A DNA stretch of 64,000 nt from Bacillus sp. B1-b2 (lineage in GTDB: Bacteria > Bacillota > Bacilli > Bacillales > Cytobacillaceae), in contig NZ_WEHU01000013.1 in the NCBI RefSeq assembly GCF_009183415.1, positions 1-64,000 on the forward strand, read 5' to 3'. Numbering within the stretch: position 1 is the first letter of the stretch; each line of letters opens with the position of its first letter. Positions 46,568 to 56,044 of this stretch are shown here, piece after piece. The notes below the pieces were generated by a model. The model ran no database searches and was not told where the DNA came from. It was given only the letters and a program-made list of their open reading frames with translations. Both the position numbers and the translations under genes were made by a program.

Positions 46568-49192
46568 TTGAAAAAGAAACTAATATTAATAGATGGAAAT
46601 AGTATAGCATATCGAGCATTTTTCGCTTTGCCATTATTAAATAATGATAAAGGGGTACACACAAATGCCGTTTATGGTTTTACCATGATGCTTATGAAGA
46701 TTTTAGAAGACGAGAACCCTTCCCATGTTTTAGTAGCCTTTGATGCTGGGAAAACTACTTTTCGTCATAAAACCTTTAGTGAATATAAAGGTGGGCGTCA
46801 AAAGACTCCTCCTGAATTATCGGAGCAGTTCCCCTATATAAGAGAGCTATTAAAAGCTTATGGTATCTATCATTATGAGTTACCAAATTATGAAGCGGAC
46901 GATATCATTGGAACTCTTTCTCTTCAAGGAGAAAAAGAAGATTATGAAGTCATTGTTATTTCTGGAGATAAGGATTTAACACAGCTTAGCTCTAATAAAA
47001 CAACCGTTTATATAACAAGAAAAGGGATTACCGATATAGAAGCATATACACCTGAACATATTAAAGAAAAGTACGGATTAACGCCTGATCGAATCATAGA
47101 TATGAAGGGGTTAATGGGAGATAGTTCAGATAATATACCTGGAGTACCAGGAGTTGGAGAAAAAACAGCCATTAAGCTTCTAAAGGAATTTGATTCGCTT
47201 GAAAATCTACTAAGTTCTGTTGAACAAGTAAGTGGTAAGAAATTAAAAGAAAAGCTAGTAGAATTTAAGGATCAAGCTATTATGAGTAAAGAATTAGCGA
47301 CCATTACCAGAGAAGCTCCATTGACTATTACTTTAGATAATACTGAATTTCCAGGAATGCAAACAGAGCAATTAAAGCCTCTTTTTAAAGAATTAGGATT
47401 TAATTCTTTATTAGATAAATTAGGAGTTACAACGGAAGAAGAAGATCTAGAATTAGATGAAATAGACTATACATTTGTTGAAGAGATAACACCTGACATT
47501 TTTGCTGATACAAATATCTTATATGTAGAAATTTTAGAAGATAACTATCATTATGCACCAATTTTAGGATTAGCTCTTTTAAATGACAATGGAGCATTCT
47601 ATTTGCCATTAGATTTAGTACTTGACTCACAAGACTTTAAACAATGGGCTGAAGATGAAACAAAAGAAAAAATGGTATATGATGCGAAAAAATCAGAAGT
47701 ATCACTAAGGCATAAGGGAATTCACCTAAAAGGTATCACCTTTGATGTATTAATAGCTGCTTATTTAGCAGATCCTTCTGCAACGATAGAAGATGTAGCC
47801 TCAGTCGCAAAATCGTATCATTATAAAGGTGTACAGTCAGATGAAGCTTTTTATGGAAAAGGTGCTAAAAGGAAGGTGCCAGAAGCAGAATTCCTTTCTG
47901 AACATATTGTGAGAAAAGCACTTAGCTTACAAGCAATAAAAGAACAAATGGAAGAAGAGCTAAAAAGAAATGATCAAGAATCATTATTTTATGATTTAGA
48001 ATTGCCTTTAAGCCTAGTGCTAGCTGATATGGAATCAACAGGTGTAAAAGTAGATACAGAACGCTTGAAAACGATGGGTTTGGAGTTAACAGAACGATTA
48101 AAACAGATAGAAGGTCGTATTTACGAACTAGCAGGAGACACCTTCAATATTAATTCACCTAAACAGTTAGGTGTCATTCTGTTTGAAAAATTAGGACTAC
48201 CTGTTGTAAAGAAAACAAAGACTGGCTATTCTACTTCAGCAGATGTGCTAGAGCAATTAGCTAGCTCACATGAAATTATTAGAGAAATCTTAGAATATAG
48301 ACAGCTTGGGAAATTACAGTCTACTTATATTGAAGGACTACAAAAAGTAGTTCATAATAGCAGAATTCATACTAGATTCAACCAAGTCTTAACACAAACA
48401 GGAAGGTTAAGCTCTATTGATCCTAATTTACAAAACATTCCTATCCGATTAGAAGAAGGAAGGAAAATTAGAGAAGCTTTCGTACCTACTGAAGAAGATT
48501 GGGTTATTTTTGCAGCGGATTATAGTCAAATTGAGCTTCGAGTTCTCGCACATATTGCAAACGATGAGAGGCTAATAGAAGCATTTAAGGAAGATCACGA
48601 TATTCATACAGAAACAGCTATGTCTGTATTTCATGTAGGTGCAGAGGAAGTAACCTCTAATATGAGAAGACATGCGAAGGCTGTCAATTTTGGGATTGTT
48701 TATGGAATTAGTGATTACGGTCTTTCTCAAAGTCTTCATATTACTAGAAAAGAAGCAGCTAAATTTATTGAACGTTATTTAGAAAGCTATCCTGGTGTGA
48801 AAAACTATATGGAGGAAGTAGTGATAGAAGCAAAACAAAAGGGATATGTTTCAACATTACTCCAAAGAAGAAGATATTTACCAGATATCACAAGTAGGAA
48901 TTTTAATTTAAGAAGCTTTGCAGAAAGAACAGCTATGAACACTCCTATTCAAGGAAGTGCAGCAGATATTATTAAAAAAGCAATGATTGAAATGGCTAAA
49001 AGATTGGAAGCAGAAGGCCTACAAGCAAAGCTATTACTACAAGTACACGATGAACTTATATTTGAAGCACCTGCTGACGAAATTGAAAAGTTAAAAGAAA
49101 TAGTACCAGATGTAATGGAGAATGCAGTTGAACTAAGTGTACCTTTAAAAGTAGATTATGCTTACGGAAAAACTTGGTATGATGCTAAGTAA
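46568..49192 (+). CDS. polA: DNA polymerase I
   Basis: PolA (874 residues) removes primers and fills gaps in replication and repair. The N-terminal 5'-3' nuclease (1-290) has DGNSIAYRAF, NYEADDIIG, SGDKDLTQL and GVPGVGEKTA. The middle 3'-5' domain (about 300-470) lacks the DxE motif (VEIL instead), so it is probably inactive, as in other Bacillus enzymes. The polymerase domain has DYSQIELRVLAH (motif A), RRHAKAVNFGIVYG (O helix) and QVHDELIFE (motif C). The start is TTG with GAGGATGTGAT ahead. Usually it sits next to phoR; here 730 bases of repeats and leader separate them. Confidence 0.97.
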   Translation: MKKKLILIDGNSIAYRAFFALPLLNNDKGVHTNAVYGFTMMLMKILEDENPSHVLVAFDAGKTTFRHKTFSEYKGGRQKTPPELSEQFPYIRELLKAYGIYHYELPNYEADDIIGTLSLQGEKEDYEVIVISGDKDLTQLSSNKTTVYITRKGITDIEAYTPEHIKEKYGLTPDRIIDMKGLMGDSSDNIPGVPGVGEKTAIKLLKEFDSLENLLSSVEQVSGKKLKEKLVEFKDQAIMSKELATITREAPLTITLDNTEFPGMQTEQLKPLFKELGFNSLLDKLGVTTEEEDLELDEIDYTFVEEITPDIFADTNILYVEILEDNYHYAPILGLALLNDNGAFYLPLDLVLDSQDFKQWAEDETKEKMVYDAKKSEVSLRHKGIHLKGITFDVLIAAYLADPSATIEDVASVAKSYHYKGVQSDEAFYGKGAKRKVPEAEFLSEHIVRKALSLQAIKEQMEEELKRNDQESLFYDLELPLSLVLADMESTGVKVDTERLKTMGLELTERLKQIEGRIYELAGDTFNINSPKQLGVILFEKLGLPVVKKTKTGYSTSADVLEQLASSHEIIREILEYRQLGKLQSTYIEGLQKVVHNSRIHTRFNQVLTQTGRLSSIDPNLQNIPIRLEEGRKIREAFVPTEEDWVIFAADYSQIELRVLAHIANDERLIEAFKEDHDIHTETAMSVFHVGAEEVTSNMRRHAKAVNFGIVYGISDYGLSQSLHITRKEAAKFIERYLESYPGVKNYMEEVVIEAKQKGYVSTLLQRRRYLPDITSRNFNLRSFAERTAMNTPIQGSAADIIKKAMIEMAKRLEAEGLQAKLLLQVHDELIFEAPADEIEKLKEIVPDVMENAVELSVPLKVDYAYGKTWYDAK

Positions 49193-49275
49193 AGGCTTTA
49201 CTGTTTTTCTATTTTAATAATTGTTCTTATTAATTATGCAAGGAAACCATTTAATAAAAGGAAAGAGATGTTTCT

Positions 49276-50100
49276 ATGCCAGAATTACCAGAAGTTGAAA
49301 CAGTTAGAAAAACCTTAAAACAACTTACTCAATATAAAGTCATTAAAGAAGTAGTTGTATCTTGGGCGAAAATGATTAAGAAGCCTGAAAATGTCGAGGA
49401 ATTCTCTGATGCACTTATTGGACAGAGGATAGAAGATGTTAAAAGAAGAGGGAAGTTCTTACTGATTGAAACAACAGACTTCACCATCGTTTCCCATTTG
49501 CGTATGGAAGGTAAATATGGGTTGTTTCAGCAAAACGAGCCTGTAGATAAACATACTCATGTTATTTTTTACTTTGAAGATGACACTCAACTACGATATA
49601 AAGATGTACGTAAGTTTGGAACCATGCATTTATTTCAAAAAGGGGAAGAGTTACATGCTATGCCTCTTTCCCAATTAGGACCTGAGCCGTTTGCAGAAGA
49701 CTTTACAATTGATAATTTTACAAAGCAATTGGCTAAGACTACTAGAAGTATTAAAACTGCTCTGTTAGACCAGAAAATAGTGGTAGGGTTAGGGAATATA
49801 TATGTGGATGAAGCACTGTTTCGAAGTAAAATACATCCTGAAAGAGTAGCAAATACCCTTACCACCAAAGAAATAGAAGGATTGTATAAAGAAATTATTT
49901 CTACGCTTTCTGAAGCAGTTGAAAAAGGTGGAAGTACCATTAGATCTTATGTTAATTCACAAGGTCAAATTGGGATGTTTCAGCTGGAGCTTTATGTATA
50001 CGGTAGGAAGGGGCAAGAATGTAAAGTGTGTGGAAGCACATTAGAAAGAATCATAGTTGGTGGCAGAGGAACTGTTTTTTGTCCAACATGTCAAAAGTAA
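49276..50100 (+). CDS. mutM: formamidopyrimidine-DNA glycosylase
   Basis: MutM/Fpg (274 residues) excises 8-oxoguanine and cuts the abasic strand. The mature N-terminal proline nucleophile and Glu (PELPEVETVR), the conserved lysine around residue 60 (KRRGKFLLIE), the H2TH motif with GLGNIYVDEALF, and a C-terminal zinc finger of four Cys (CKVCG and CPTC) are all there. AAAGAGATG lies ahead of the ATG. polA-mutM-ytaF-coaE is the conserved order; polA and mutM may share a transcript. Confidence 0.97.
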   Translation: MPELPEVETVRKTLKQLTQYKVIKEVVVSWAKMIKKPENVEEFSDALIGQRIEDVKRRGKFLLIETTDFTIVSHLRMEGKYGLFQQNEPVDKHTHVIFYFEDDTQLRYKDVRKFGTMHLFQKGEELHAMPLSQLGPEPFAEDFTIDNFTKQLAKTTRSIKTALLDQKIVVGLGNIYVDEALFRSKIHPERVANTLTTKEIEGLYKEIISTLSEAVEKGGSTIRSYVNSQGQIGMFQLELYVYGRKGQECKVCGSTLERIIVGGRGTVFCPTCQK

Positions 50101-50204
50101 GTGACTTTACGGGAACACTTTAAATAATGCTAGTTACCTGAATAACATTGGATGGGCTCTTTCCATATAGTATATTACTATTTCTTTGGAAGGAGCTTTA
50201 TCTT

Positions 50205-50840
50205 ATGAGCCAGGTTATTTCCCTATTGTTACTTGCGATTGCTGTTAGTATTGATGGGTTTAGTGTTGGTCTAACTTATGGATTACGTAAAATGAAAATA
50301 CCTTTAAATTCCATTTTAATTATTGCATGTTGTTCTGGACTTACACTGCTGTCAGCGATGTTCTTAGGTCATGTTATTACAAGGATATTTTCCCCTTCTT
50401 TAGCAGAAAGTATTGGTGGTATCATTCTAATACTTTTAGGTGGCTGGATCATTTATCAATTCTTTAAGCCGACGAAGGAAAAAGAGGTAGTAACGGAAGA
50501 AAAACACATTATTAATTTTGAGATAAAATCATTAGGTATTGTCATTAATATATTAAAGAAGCCTTTATCGGCAGATTTTGATAAGTCTGGGACTATAACA
50601 GGGCTAGAAGCCGTTATGCTAGGATTTGCTTTGTCGTTAGATGCTTTTGGTGCGGGTATTGGAGCTTCTATGCTTGGTTTTTCTCCCATATATTTAACAC
50701 TTGCTGTTATTGTTATGAGTACGTCCTTTGTATCGCTAGGAATACTTTCTGGGAATTTATTATCAGCGAAAAGTCGGTTGGATAGGTTTGCCTTTATTCC
50801 TGGAATTATATTAATTATCATAGGCATGTTTAAATTATAA
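50205..50840 (+). CDS. ytaF: sporulation membrane protein YtaF (MntP-like)
   Basis: A 211-residue protein with six hydrophobic helices in two halves, each starting with an Asp-containing motif (SIDGFSVGLTYG near the N-terminus and SLDAFGAGIGA in the second half), as in the MntP manganese exporter family. The middle loop is charged (about 80-125). The ATG at 50205 is preferred: AAGGAG is eight bases ahead, while the frame from 50148 has none. B. subtilis YtaF is a mother-cell sporulation protein. Transport of a metal is suggested by fold only. Confidence 0.88.
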   Translation: MSQVISLLLLAIAVSIDGFSVGLTYGLRKMKIPLNSILIIACCSGLTLLSAMFLGHVITRIFSPSLAESIGGIILILLGGWIIYQFFKPTKEKEVVTEEKHIINFEIKSLGIVINILKKPLSADFDKSGTITGLEAVMLGFALSLDAFGAGIGASMLGFSPIYLTLAVIVMSTSFVSLGILSGNLLSAKSRLDRFAFIPGIILIIIGMFKL

Positions 50841-50971
50841 GATTATGTAAAGCTAATACATTTAAGTAAGCATGATGCAAAAAGAAGGCAATTAAAATCA
50901 CTTTGTTGTCTTCTTGCTGCATGAGGCTTAGTAAGTACATATTGAAAAAATAAATTCAAGGAGGGGAAGAT

Positions 50972-51580
50972 GTGACTTTAATAATTGGACTAACAGGTGG
51001 AATTGCTAGTGGAAAGAGCACCGTTTCTTCTTATTATAAATCATTAGGGATTACGATTATAGATGCCGATATAGAAGCGCGATTAGCAGTCGAAAAAGGG
51101 GAACCGGCATACATAAAGATTGTGGAACACTTTGGGAAAAACATCCTTCATGCAGATGAGACAATTAATCGACAAGCATTAGGAGAGATTGTTTTCAATG
51201 AGGAAAGGGAGCGTCAAGTACTTAATAGTATTCTTCATCCAGATATACGAAGAAGAATGGAAGAAAAAAAAGGGGAAGCTATTCATCTAGGTCTCCCATT
51301 AGTTATCTTGGATATTCCGTTGCTTTATGAAAACAAGTTAGAAGGCATGGTCGATAAAACGATTCTTGTGTATGTGGATGAGGATGTACAAATAGAGCGT
51401 TTGATGGATAGAAATCATTTAGATGCTAAACAAGCTAGGAATAGAATGGATGCTCAATTGCCTCTATCTTCTAAAAGGCTATTAGCAGATGAAATAATTA
51501 ATAATAATCAATCAATAGAGAATGCTATAAACCAAGCGAAGGAAATATTAAAGAAATGGGATGTATTCCCTTGTGAATAG
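50972..51580 (+). CDS. coaE: dephospho-CoA kinase
   Basis: CoaE (202 residues) phosphorylates dephospho-CoA in the last step of coenzyme A synthesis. P-loop GGIASGKSTVS lies at residues 9-19; DADIEAR, LDIPLLYE and MDRNHLDAKQARNRM form the CoA and lid regions. The start is GTG, with AAGGAGGGGAAGAT ahead, a strong site. In B. subtilis gapB and speD lie between coaE and nrdR; here nrdR follows after 86 bases. Confidence 0.96.
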   Translation: MTLIIGLTGGIASGKSTVSSYYKSLGITIIDADIEARLAVEKGEPAYIKIVEHFGKNILHADETINRQALGEIVFNEERERQVLNSILHPDIRRRMEEKKGEAIHLGLPLVILDIPLLYENKLEGMVDKTILVYVDEDVQIERLMDRNHLDAKQARNRMDAQLPLSSKRLLADEIINNNQSIENAINQAKEILKKWDVFPCE

Positions 51581-51666
51581 ATATTAATACTTGTATAAGC
51601 AAATATTTTATTATAATATCAGAATTAAGAATATACAAGGAAAAAAGAATTCGGAGCTGATTCATA

Positions 51667-52122
51667 ATGAGATGTCCATCATGTCAACATAATAGCACCC
51701 GTGTTCTGGATTCACGACCAGTTGATGAGTATAAATCTATTCGCAGAAGAAGAGAATGTGAAGTATGTGGATATCGCTTTACTACTTTTGAGAAGGTAGA
51801 AGAGATTCCTTTAATAGTTGTGAAAAAAGAAGGAACACGGGAAGAGTTTAGTCGTGATAAAATTTTAAGAGGTTTAATTAAAGCATGTGAAAAAAGACCT
51901 GTAGCATTAAAGCAGTTGGAAGAGATTACAGCTGATATAGAAAAAGAGCTAAGAAGTAATGCTGCTTCTGAAATAAATAGCGAAGCAATTGGAGAAATGG
52001 TGATGGATCGACTGGCAAAGATTGATGAAGTTGCTTATGTGAGATTTGCATCTGTATATCGTCAGTTTAAAGATATAAATGTCTTTATTGAAGAATTAAA
52101 AGAATTAATCAAGAAAGACTAA
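51667..52122 (+). CDS. nrdR: transcription repressor NrdR
   Basis: NrdR (151 residues) represses ribonucleotide reductase genes when dATP/ATP are bound. The zinc ribbon uses Cys3, Cys6, Cys31 and Cys34; the ATP-cone follows (about 46-136, [18 protein letters not shown] in part). GGAGCTGATTC precedes the ATG. It lies just upstream of dnaB-dnaI, linking dNTP supply with replication start, as in B. subtilis. No NrdR box was searched for here since the nrd genes are elsewhere. Confidence 0.96.
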   Translation: MRCPSCQHNSTRVLDSRPVDEYKSIRRRRECEVCGYRFTTFEKVEEIPLIVVKKEGTREEFSRDKILRGLIKACEKRPVALKQLEEITADIEKELRSNAASEINSEAIGEMVMDRLAKIDEVAYVRFASVYRQFKDINVFIEELKELIKKD

Positions 52123-52185
52123 GTGCAACTAGTAGGTTAGCAATGTTTAAATTTATGTGTTCGTTATTTTGGTATATACACTCAT

Positions 52186-52219
52186 GGGGTCTGAACCTTG
52201 TATTGGGACAGTCCCTTTT
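52186..52219. repeat. degenerate GGGGTCTGA..GGGACAGTCCC short repeat
   Basis: GGGGTCTGAACC followed by TTGGGACAGTCCC and Ts, between nrdR and dnaB. GGGACAGTCCC is a perfect 11-base palindrome. From memory, similar GGGACAG(A/T)CCC motifs are dispersed in Bacillaceae intergenic sequence. Confidence 0.35.
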
Positions 52220-52288
52220 CCTTTTGCCTAAATGTATCACATAGTAGTATATTTATATGTACGAAAGTATGGAAAGGATATGATCATT

Positions 52289-53704
52289 ATGTCTCAGCAT
52301 TGGCATGATTTGTTGCCAGTAGACAGATATCAAGTGGCTGTCAATGGACTCATAAATGATTATGACCGTAAGATTATTACCTTTCTTTATCAACCTTTAA
52401 TAGGTACTAAATGTTTAGGGTTATATATGACTTTATGGGCAGAGGTAGAAGAAAATCGTTTATGGGCAACATCTAATACACATCACAGTTTAATGAACTT
52501 TATGAGTTGTGGCTTAAAAGAGATTTATGATGCAAGAATGAAATTAGAAGGTATGGGACTTTTAAAAACGTATTTAAAGAAAGAAGAGGATAATCGTTCC
52601 TTTGTTTATGAATTACAGCCACCTCTATCTCCTGCACAATTCTTTCTAGATGGTATTTTAAATGTTTATTTATATAGAAAAATAGGAAAAAATCAATATA
52701 GTCGATTGAAAAAGTTTTTTTCAGATGGTCAAGCACCAGATATGAAAGAATATGTGTCTGTTACGAAAGCTTTCCAAGACGTATTTATGTCTGATCATAT
52801 AAGCGCCATTCGTGCAAATTATGAGCTTGAGGATCTAGAAGAAGAGAGTGAAAAGTGGATAAGTCGAAAGGAACAGTCTGGAATTCAAATACAGGATGAT
52901 TCCTTTGATTTTGAATTACTCTATGTAGGGATACATGAATCGTTGCTATCACAAAAAGCTTTTACTAAAAAAGTAAAAGATGCGATCCAAAACCTTGCTT
53001 TTATTTATGGAATTGATCCTATTCAAATGAAGAATATTGTTATTAGTGCCATTAATGAGCAGGATGAGATTGACATAGAAGAGCTTCGAATTGCAGCTAG
53101 AGACTGGTATCAATTTCAGCATAATAATTTGTTGCCGAAGCTAGTAGAACGAACACAACCACAAGCAGAGTATTCATCTATAGAAGCTCCTACGACGAAA
53201 GAAGAGGAACTAATTTATTATTTGGATCATACTTCTCCAAAGGACGTATTAAAAGATATTTCTGGAGGAGTAGAGCCTTCCAAAGCAGATTTGCAGATCA
53301 TTGAAGAGATCATGTTTACGCAAAAATTATTGCCTGGAGTTATCAATGTCTTAATTCAATATGTCATGCTAAAAACAGATATGAAGCTTACAAAAGGTTA
53401 TATTGATAAAATAGCAGGACAGTGGGTTAGAAAAAATATTAAAACTGTGAAAGACGCCATGAATCTTGCTAAAAAGGAACATAAGCAATATATGGAGTGG
53501 GCAGAAGGCAAGAAAAATCCAACAAATACGACAAAACGAAAAATTGTTCGATCAGAAAAAATACCAGAATGGTTTGGCCAAGGACAACAGAAAAATGGAC
53601 AACCTATCGATACGGAAAAAGTAAATCAAATTCCTGATAATGAAGAGGGAATCTCAAAGAAAAAGCAAGAACTAGAAGAGCGGATAAAAAATTTAAGAAA
53701 ATAG
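52289..53704 (+). CDS. dnaB: replication initiation/membrane attachment protein DnaB
   Basis: A 471-residue Firmicutes-type DnaB (not the helicase), which with DnaD and DnaI loads the replicative helicase at the origin and at stalled forks. The N-terminal winged-helix region (about 10-110) and two helical DDBH-type segments (about 200-300 and 320-410) are present; the C-terminal tail is charged, with RKKEL-like helices. The ATG at 52289 follows AAAGGA by ten bases and gives the 471-residue length close to B. subtilis (472); upstream starts at 52232 and 52280 are badly placed. dnaI begins within a few bases of its stop. Confidence 0.94.
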   Translation: MSQHWHDLLPVDRYQVAVNGLINDYDRKIITFLYQPLIGTKCLGLYMTLWAEVEENRLWATSNTHHSLMNFMSCGLKEIYDARMKLEGMGLLKTYLKKEEDNRSFVYELQPPLSPAQFFLDGILNVYLYRKIGKNQYSRLKKFFSDGQAPDMKEYVSVTKAFQDVFMSDHISAIRANYELEDLEEESEKWISRKEQSGIQIQDDSFDFELLYVGIHESLLSQKAFTKKVKDAIQNLAFIYGIDPIQMKNIVISAINEQDEIDIEELRIAARDWYQFQHNNLLPKLVERTQPQAEYSSIEAPTTKEEELIYYLDHTSPKDVLKDISGGVEPSKADLQIIEEIMFTQKLLPGVINVLIQYVMLKTDMKLTKGYIDKIAGQWVRKNIKTVKDAMNLAKKEHKQYMEWAEGKKNPTNTTKRKIVRSEKIPEWFGQGQQKNGQPIDTEKVNQIPDNEEGISKKKQELEERIKNLRK

Positions 53705-53719
53705 GTGGTGAAATCCCCA

Positions 53720-54649
53720 GTGGAAAAAATCAACGACACCCTGAGAAAGCTTGGAAAGGGTACAGGATTTCAAGAAAGATATCGAGCGATGAAAGAACAG
53801 GTGTTAGCTCATCCAGATGTACGTGCCTTTATACGAGAGCATGAAGACGAGATTACCTCACAAATGATGGAAGTGGGAATGGTTAAGCTTTTTGAATATG
53901 CTAATCAAAGTAAAGAGTGTAACAAATGCCCTAATTTGGGAGGTTGCATCAATATGATGAAAGGCTACCATCCTAAACTAGTGATTATACGAGGAAATAT
54001 TGATATTCAGTATGAAGAATGTCCACGAAAGGTTATTCAAGATAACCAACGAAAAAAAGAAAAACTTATTCAAAGCCTATATGTCCCTAAAGATATTTTA
54101 GAAGCATCTTTCTCTCAAGTAGATTTAGATGATCAAAGGATGGAAGCGGTGGATGCAGCCATTCAATTTGTTGAACAGTATAAAGAAGGTCAAAGACAAA
54201 AAGGGTTATTTTTATACGGTGATTTTGGGGTAGGGAAATCCTATATATTAGGAGCTATCGCAAATGAATTATCTCTAAAGCAGGTATCTTCTATGATTGT
54301 GTATGTACCAGAATTGTTTAGAGAAATGAAAAGCTCTATTGCGGATAGTACATTAAATGAGAAGATTGAAGGAATTAAGAGAGAGCCTATTCTAATGTTA
54401 GATGATATTGGAGCAGAGACTATGTCTAGTTGGATTAGAGATGAAGTTCTGGGTCCTATTCTACAGTTTAGAATGCTTGAAAACCTGCCTACACTCTTTA
54501 CCTCTAACTTTGACTTTTATGGTCTAGAGCATCACCTAACTTACTCCCAAAGAGGAGAGGAAGAAAAGATGAAAGCGATGAGAGTAATGGAAAGAATTCG
54601 TTACTTAGCTACTCCTGTACATGTAAAAGGAAACAATAAACGAAACTAG
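53720..54649 (+). CDS. dnaI: primosomal protein DnaI (helicase loader)
   Basis: An AAA+ ATPase of 309 residues that loads the replicative helicase. The N-terminal helicase-binding domain (1-130) carries zinc-ligand cysteines (ECNKCPNLGGC and a later EEC). The AAA+ core has Walker A GDFGVGKS at 167-174, Walker B MLDDIGAE, sensor TSNFD and the arginine-finger end MERIRYLA. Frame also allows GTG at 53705, but AGGTGGTGA at 53703-53711 is an ideal ribosome site for the GTG at 53720, so I take that. It is coupled to dnaB. Confidence 0.93.
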   Translation: MEKINDTLRKLGKGTGFQERYRAMKEQVLAHPDVRAFIREHEDEITSQMMEVGMVKLFEYANQSKECNKCPNLGGCINMMKGYHPKLVIIRGNIDIQYEECPRKVIQDNQRKKEKLIQSLYVPKDILEASFSQVDLDDQRMEAVDAAIQFVEQYKEGQRQKGLFLYGDFGVGKSYILGAIANELSLKQVSSMIVYVPELFREMKSSIADSTLNEKIEGIKREPILMLDDIGAETMSSWIRDEVLGPILQFRMLENLPTLFTSNFDFYGLEHHLTYSQRGEEEKMKAMRVMERIRYLATPVHVKGNNKRN

Positions 54650-54688
54650 AATAAAGTATAATAATCGTACCTCGAGGAGAATTTTTCA

Positions 54689-54997
54689 TTGAATGAAATA
54701 ACAAATGCACAAAAGCAATTAATAAAAAAATACAAGATATTTTTATGGATTGTAGCTTTATCCCTGTTAATATTGTTTATCCCCTTGTTTCAACAATTTT
54801 ATAGTCCTGGTTTTTATAAGTTAATCCTTTGGTTAGTTTTAATTGGTTTGGTGGTTACTTATATAGCAAGAAATAATCGATTGCTTTCCTATGTTAAGAG
54901 GAAAAGTGAGTTATATAAATTAAGTTTTAGAAAGCTTTATTTAGGTTATTTTGTTATATATATTATTATTTTTGGTGTTTTATTATTTTTATTATAG
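54689..54997 (+). CDS. small three-helix membrane protein, uncharacterised
   Basis: 102 residues with three hydrophobic helices (about 16-35, 44-62 and 82-101) and basic loops; no known motif. The start is TTG, eight bases after GAGGAGA; a nearby ATG stops at once. It lies 39 bases after dnaI, so it may be on the same transcript. In B. subtilis the TVP38 protein ytxB follows dnaI; here that type of gene is at 60.4 kb and this protein is not similar to it. I cannot assign a function. Confidence 0.65.
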   Translation: MNEITNAQKQLIKKYKIFLWIVALSLLILFIPLFQQFYSPGFYKLILWLVLIGLVVTYIARNNRLLSYVKRKSELYKLSFRKLYLGYFVIYIIIFGVLLFLL

Positions 54998-55110
54998 GTG
55001 GGAGATTTCTGTCTCTCGCTTCTTTTTTGTTTTTTTATTTTCACTTCTATTTTCAAGTATTCCTCCATATACATTTAAGCAAGGACTTCTTTAGATAAGG
55101 GGGGATTTTG

Positions 55111-55965
55111 TTGATAGAAATAGAATTTCAAAATGAAAAAGATGCACGAAACTTAATGAAAATAATGAAACGACATTTTAAATATATAGATCAACACATG
55201 ATAATCGAAAGAAAAAAGGATGAGGGTATATTTCTTTCCTTAAAATCGGAAATAGAATTGTCTATGGTTAAGAAAAGTCTATCAGATTTTATTCTTCAGA
55301 TTAAAGCAGATGATTGGGCGAGTGATACTTTACAAATGCAGTATTATTTTATGGATGAGCTAGAACAGCGCTGTATATTAGAAGTTATGCATAGCTTAAT
55401 TGACGGGGAGAGAGAGGGGTTTATTCCTTTTACGAAAGAGATAAAAATAAAAGAGAGCCTAGAAAATAGTATGGATAATTTTTTGAAAGAAACATCCATG
55501 TGTTTTTCCTTTGATTCCTTTGTAAGATTCCGCCTAAAAGAGTTTCTAGAGAAGTTGGATCAATACATAGCATTATCGATAGATGAGTATAAAATGGAGC
55601 AAGATTACCAAGTATTTATTGATGCTTTAAGACATACTTTAATAGATAAAAATGCTAAGATTCAATGTATACATGTATTTATTGATTTAGAAATACAATT
55701 TTTTGATGCCGATTACCGTGAAATTACACAGCAAGAGTTAATGATGTTATACGAAAAGAGGAATTTTTCAAATAAGCCATTCTATATTGATCCATACTCC
55801 TTAGGCCCGCTTCTTGCACTAGCCCCTAAAATCATTTATATATATACAGAAGATAGAGAGCAAGCGATCGTTCGTACTATTACTAATATTTTTGAAGAGC
55901 GAGTACAATTAATGGATAAAGACGATTTTTTTCATCGGGTTATGACTCAATGGGAAACGAAATAA
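55111..55965 (+). CDS. ytxC: sporulation protein YtxC
   Basis: A 284-residue soluble protein without clear motifs, identified by position (dnaI to thrS) and size against B. subtilis YtxC (about 281 residues). It is rich in charged residues, with FSFDSFVRFRLKEFLEKLD in the middle, which I recall as the conserved YtxC core, and a C-terminal mixed domain. Two TTG codons, 55108 and 55111, follow AAGGGGGGA; spacing favours 55111. The family is confined to spore formers. Its biochemical role is unknown. Confidence 0.8.
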   Translation: MIEIEFQNEKDARNLMKIMKRHFKYIDQHMIIERKKDEGIFLSLKSEIELSMVKKSLSDFILQIKADDWASDTLQMQYYFMDELEQRCILEVMHSLIDGEREGFIPFTKEIKIKESLENSMDNFLKETSMCFSFDSFVRFRLKEFLEKLDQYIALSIDEYKMEQDYQVFIDALRHTLIDKNAKIQCIHVFIDLEIQFFDADYREITQQELMMLYEKRNFSNKPFYIDPYSLGPLLALAPKIIYIYTEDREQAIVRTITNIFEERVQLMDKDDFFHRVMTQWETK

Positions 55966-56044
55966 CATTCTTTTAGAAGGCTTGATTTTATGTTTAGAGT
56001 AGCATATAATAACGTACATAAATGAACTATAATTTTACATGTAA

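Noticed and set aside
46383-46571. A 62-codon frame upstream of polA
   Set aside because: It reads through the large terminator hairpin and has no ribosome site.
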